From positions 1-9,554 of the forward strand of contig CALMRL010000156.1 of the NCBI GenBank assembly GCA_937873345.1: a stretch of DNA of 9,554 nt, read 5' to 3'. Position numbers and translations under genes: made by a program. The notes below the pieces were generated by a model. That model saw nothing but the letters and a program-made list of their open reading frames with translations, was not told where the DNA came from and searched no databases. Numbering within the stretch: position 1 is the first letter of the stretch; each line of letters starts with the position of its first letter. Origin of the DNA: an uncultured Beijerinckiaceae bacterium (GTDB taxonomy: Bacteria; Pseudomonadota; Alphaproteobacteria; Rhizobiales; Beijerinckiaceae). Shown here in pieces: positions 7,448-9,554 of this stretch.

Positions 7448-8451
7448 CGCGGCACCACGATGAACGGCTTCTTCACGTCGATCGCTTCCTTGGGCTCGGG
7501 CGGCAGGTCGCGGTAGATCGAGGGATACTGCGGCGCGAAGCCGTGCTTGACGCCCCAAAGGTACCAGTCGTCCACCACCGTGCCGGTGATCAGGATGCCG
7601 ATGCCGCCGGTCAGCGTGGTCAGCGTGGCGAACCACCAGGCCCAGCGGTGGATCGATTCGTAGCTGGCGTTGAAGCCCATGGTCCAGCGCCAGAACAGCG
7701 AAGCGCGCTCCGCCGCCGTGCCGCGATGGGCGATCTCGTGGGTCTCGCGGTCGCCGCCGAACTTGGTGACGGCGAGGATGGTGCCGCCGTGCATGCCGAA
7801 CAGCACCGCCGACCCATAGAGGAAGGTGATGGAGAGCATGTGGAAGGGATTGTAGAAGAGGTTGCCGTAGCGCACCGAGAAGGTGGCGGTCCAGTTCAGG
7901 TGCGGCACGATGCCGAAGGGCACCGCCTCCGACCAGGAGCCCATCAGGATCGGCCGAATGAAGCCGAGCACCAGATAGAGCCAGATCGCCGAGGCGAAGC
8001 ACCATGGAATGTGGGTGCCGAGCTCGTCGGCGCGCGCCAGCCGGTACAGGCGGAACCACCAGGCGAAGATCGCCGCGGTGAGGAAGAAGCCGGCCATCAG
8101 CCACCAGCCGCCCTCGTGCAGCGGCGGGAAGATCTGCAGGCCGTAGCGCGCCGGCGGCGGATCGAGGGCGAGGAACGGCAACAGCTTGATGAAGCGCAGC
8201 GGGTTCCAGCCGACCGAGGCCCACATGTTGAGGCCGATGATCTCGATGGCGATGAAGCCGCAGAACACTGAGAGTAGGCCGTCGTAGCCGAGCCGGATCG
8301 GACCGATCTGCGTCTCGCCGATGCGGCCGAACAGGCGCGAATGGATGATCGGCAGCGGGCCACGGATGCGCGGCAGGGGTGTGGGATGGAGGCCGCGCTC
8401 GATCGGACCCTCCAGCACGATCGCGGTGTAGAGGGTGTGAAACCGCGCCAT
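7444..8451 (-). CDS. pufM: PufM, photosynthetic reaction-centre M subunit
   Basis: 335 residues with five membrane helices. Key residues (numbered with Met; subtract 2 for Rhodobacter numbering): H184 in PHLNW (accessory BChl), H204 in NPFH (special pair), H221 in GMHGG, E236 in GGDRE and H268 in SIHRW (non-heme iron), W254 in LFWRW (QA pocket), and Y212 (Rhodobacter M210). The position aligned with Rhodobacter M214 is Val, not His, so the active-branch pigment is a bacteriopheophytin. In FGRIGETQIGPI the residue aligned with Asn M44 is Glu46 (codon 8316-8314), an acidic change near QB. The C-terminus extends about 28 residues past KHGFAP, as in reaction centres that bind PufC. The start at 8451 gives the family N-terminus; AGGGA lies about 6 nt upstream. 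It is separated from pufL by 61 bases, and its stop overlaps pufC as ATGA. Confidence 0.97.
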   Translation of the reverse strand: MARFHTLYTAIVLEGPIERGLHPTPLPRIRGPLPIIHSRLFGRIGETQIGPIRLGYDGLLSVFCGFIAIEIIGLNMWASVGWNPLRFIKLLPFLALDPPPARYGLQIFPPLHEGGWWLMAGFFLTAAIFAWWFRLYRLARADELGTHIPWCFASAIWLYLVLGFIRPILMGSWSEAVPFGIVPHLNWTATFSVRYGNLFYNPFHMLSITFLYGSAVLFGMHGGTILAVTKFGGDRETHEIAHRGTAAERASLFWRWTMGFNASYESIHRWAWWFATLTTLTGGIGILITGTVVDDWYLWGVKHGFAPQYPSIYRDLPPEPKEAIDVKKPFIVVPR

Positions 8452-8512
8452 GGGACGTCCCTGGTTGGCGAGTTGAAGGAGGTCTGGTCGCGCGTCGCGT
8501 CCGGACGGCGCG

Positions 8513-9352
8513 TCAGACCCAGCCCTGCGACGACCAGATCGGCAGCGACAGGTACCAGTTGAAGAAATACGGCCAGCCCTGCGTCCAGAAGGGGCCGGAG
8601 AGGAGGATGCAGACGGCGCTCCAGACGGAGGCGTTGATCGCGAGCAGCCAGCCGAGGCGGTGGATGCCGAGTTCGCCGATCGAGTAGGAGATGGCATCGC
8701 GGAAGTAGATGCTCTCATGCTCGCCGTAGACGATCGGCCGGCCCTTGCCGGGGTTGGCGGCGGAAAGGATCTCGCCGCCGTGCATGCCGAGCACCAGCGC
8801 GGTGGTGAAGAAGCAGGTCACCGCCAGCATGTGCGCGGGATTGTAGTGGAAATGCAGGTATTGGTAGCCGGTGTTCGACACCCAATCGAGATGGCTCATG
8901 ATGCCGTAGGGGAACGCGTTACCCCACGCGCCCATCAGCACGGGCCTGAAGATCTCCAATGAGACGTAGGCGAAGATGGCGGCGGAGAAGGCGACTGGCA
9001 CGTGCAGGCCCATCCCGAGCTTGCGGGCGATCTCGCACTGTCGCAGCGCCCACGAGCAGAAGGCACCGGTGGCGCAGATGGTGATGAGCTGCCAGAGGCC
9101 GCCCTCGCGCAGCGGTGCCCAGGACAGGCCGTAGGACATGTCCGGCGGCGCGATCGAGATCGCGAAGGGCTGCCAAGTCGGGCCGATTGCGGCGCCGTAG
9201 AAGATCAGGCCGGTGCCGACCAGCGAGAACAGGATCGTCGTGACGCCGAAGAAGCCGACGTAGAAAGGCCCGACCCAGAAATCGAAGGTGGAGCCGCCGA
9301 TCAGCGTGCCGCCCCCGACGCGATACTTACGTTCGAACGAAAGAAGGGCCAT
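8513..9352 (-). CDS. pufL: PufL, photosynthetic reaction-centre L subunit
   Basis: 279 residues, beginning with the near-invariant MALLSFERKYR. L pairs with M to hold the special pair and the active electron branch. In mature numbering (Met removed): H153 in SHLDW (accessory BChl), H168 and H173 in FHYNPAH (special-pair hydrogen bond and ligand), H190 and H230 (iron), Y162 (between cytochrome and special pair), and E212, S223 and R217 around QB are present. Two studied positions differ: L104 is Gln in ALRQCEI (codon 9040-9038) instead of the usual Glu that hydrogen-bonds the active bacteriopheophytin, and L213 is Ser in GEHESIYFRD (codon 8713-8711) instead of Asp/Asn. The start is fixed by a strong GAGGAGG-type ribosome site and by homology. 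An upstream in-frame TTG extension to 9430 is rejected. pufL is the first gene of the operon; no pufBA precedes it. Confidence 0.97.
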   Translation of the reverse strand: MALLSFERKYRVGGGTLIGGSTFDFWVGPFYVGFFGVTTILFSLVGTGLIFYGAAIGPTWQPFAISIAPPDMSYGLSWAPLREGGLWQLITICATGAFCSWALRQCEIARKLGMGLHVPVAFSAAIFAYVSLEIFRPVLMGAWGNAFPYGIMSHLDWVSNTGYQYLHFHYNPAHMLAVTCFFTTALVLGMHGGEILSAANPGKGRPIVYGEHESIYFRDAISYSIGELGIHRLGWLLAINASVWSAVCILLSGPFWTQGWPYFFNWYLSLPIWSSQGWV

Positions 9353-9360
9353 CGAGCAAA

Positions 9361-9370
9361 CTTCCTCCTC
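9361..9370 (-). promoter_or_regulatory. Strong ribosome binding site deciding the pufL start
   Basis: On the minus strand the sequence GAGGAGGAAG ends 8 nt before the pufL ATG (AGGAGG 11 nt before). It is the strongest Shine-Dalgarno in the operon and excludes the longer upstream start. The downstream genes rely on weaker sites plus stop/start overlaps. Confidence 0.8.
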
Positions 9371-9424
9371 GCACGGCGGGCGAGCGATCCGCCACACCCG
9401 AGCTTTGACCCGCCCCCTTGCGTC

Positions 9425-9442
9425 TGTCAATCTAGGCTGACA
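9425..9442. promoter_or_regulatory. PpsR/CrtJ-type operator overlapping a TTGACA promoter element
   Basis: The 18-mer TGTCAATCTAGGCTGACA fits TGT-N12-ACA, the established PpsR/CrtJ operator, and is palindromic to five bases per arm (TGTCA/TGACA). On the minus strand its right arm extends to a perfect -35-like TTGACA (9430-9425), about 73 bases upstream of pufL. A matching -10 is not obvious (CAAAGC at a 17-base spacing). It lies in the 155-base gap between pufL and a divergent gene starting near 9508, so one site could repress both in oxygen and light. The match is seen directly; binding and regulation are inferred from the PpsR family. Confidence 0.7.
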
Positions 9443-9507
9443 CCATGAGCGTCAATTCGACACGACATCTGGTCCCACCGGGGCCGCGGATCGGAGAGGG
9501 CAGCGTG

Positions 9508-9554
9508 ATGACCGATCGGCGGAAGCTGGCTCCCACGGCGCGAGCGCGCGGAAC
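9508..9554 (+). CDS. Start of an unidentified divergent gene (runs off right edge)
   Basis: An open plus-strand frame reaches the window end. ATG 9508 is favoured because GGAGAGGG (9493-9500) lies 7 nt upstream; GTG 9505 is adjacent, and an in-frame ATG at 9445 lacks a ribosome site and abuts the operator. Only about 15 residues (MTDRRKLAPTARARG) are visible, basic and without a recognisable motif, so no function is assigned. Its position, divergent from pufL across a PpsR-type operator, suggests another photosynthesis-cluster gene, such as a pigment-synthesis or regulatory gene. Confidence 0.4.
   Translation, partial: MTDRRKLAPTARARG

Noticed and set aside
6404..7516. Long plus-strand frame (370 residues) opposite pufC
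   Set aside because: Antisense shadow rich in His, Arg, Val and Gly. pufC on the other strand is unambiguous with four heme motifs.
7448..8224. Long in-frame N-terminal extension of pufC (650-residue frame 6272-8224)
   Set aside because: The extra 259 residues are Arg/His/Pro/Ala-rich shadow sequence across pufM. PufC-like sequence starts at the ATG at 7447, which overlaps the pufM stop.
8452..8718. Extended pufM start (frame open to 8718)
   Set aside because: The extra residues are Ser/Arg/Ala-rich, overlap the end of pufL and lack family similarity. The PufM N-terminus starts at 8451.
8848..8860. His at L166 in YLHFHYNPAH (Asn in Rhodobacter and Blastochloris)
   Set aside because: To my knowledge this variant occurs in other purple-bacterial PufL proteins, so it is not treated as a novelty here.
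9353..9430. Extended pufL start (TTG at 9430)
   Set aside because: The extension would swallow the strong AGGAGG site, and the PufL family begins exactly at MALLSFERKYR encoded from 9352.

Overview
The window is GC-rich DNA from a purple phototrophic (or aerobic anoxygenic phototrophic) proteobacterium. It is most likely an alphaproteobacterium. The reasons are a type-2 reaction centre with L, M, H and tetraheme cytochrome subunits that read closest to purple-bacterial types such as Blastochloris, a PpsR/CrtJ-type operator, and a neighbouring alphaproteobacterial-style exopolysaccharide locus. The genus cannot be fixed from the sequence alone.

Left part (1-4685), exopolysaccharide locus. A partial minus-strand gene runs off the left edge and has the look of a Wzz/GumC-type N-terminus. 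It is divergent from a compact plus-strand operon of three genes: a multi-spanning VpsF/Wzy-like polysaccharide polymerase or ligase (668-2029), a GumC/Wzz-family chain-length and export protein without a kinase domain (2035-3561), and a Tat-exported GH10 glycoside hydrolase (3558-4685). The inferred workflow is polymerisation at the inner membrane, length control and export through the periplasm, and trimming by the hydrolase.

Middle (4686-4845). A 160-base convergent gap separates the exopolysaccharide operon from the photosynthesis operon. It contains only weak hairpins.

Right part (4846-9352, minus strand), photosynthesis operon. Read in transcription order it is pufL, pufM, pufC, puhA, puhB. 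The last four genes are joined by three consecutive 4-base ATGA stop/start overlaps. All structural reaction-centre subunits (L, M, C, H) plus the PuhB assembly factor therefore sit on one likely transcript. In most purple bacteria puf and puh are separate operons and pufL follows the LH1 antenna genes pufBA. Here no pufBA, pufQ or pufX is found in the window, and pufL is preceded directly by a regulatory region. That region carries an 18-base TGT-N12-ACA palindrome (9425-9442), a strong PpsR/CrtJ operator candidate that overlaps a perfect minus-strand TTGACA. A divergent plus-strand gene begins near 9508 and leaves the window.

The reaction centre keeps all pigment and iron ligands, but has notable substitutions at functionally studied sites: L104 is Gln rather than Glu, L213 is Ser rather than Asp/Asn, and M44 is Glu rather than Asn/Asp. 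The last two look like a compensated change in the proton route to QB.
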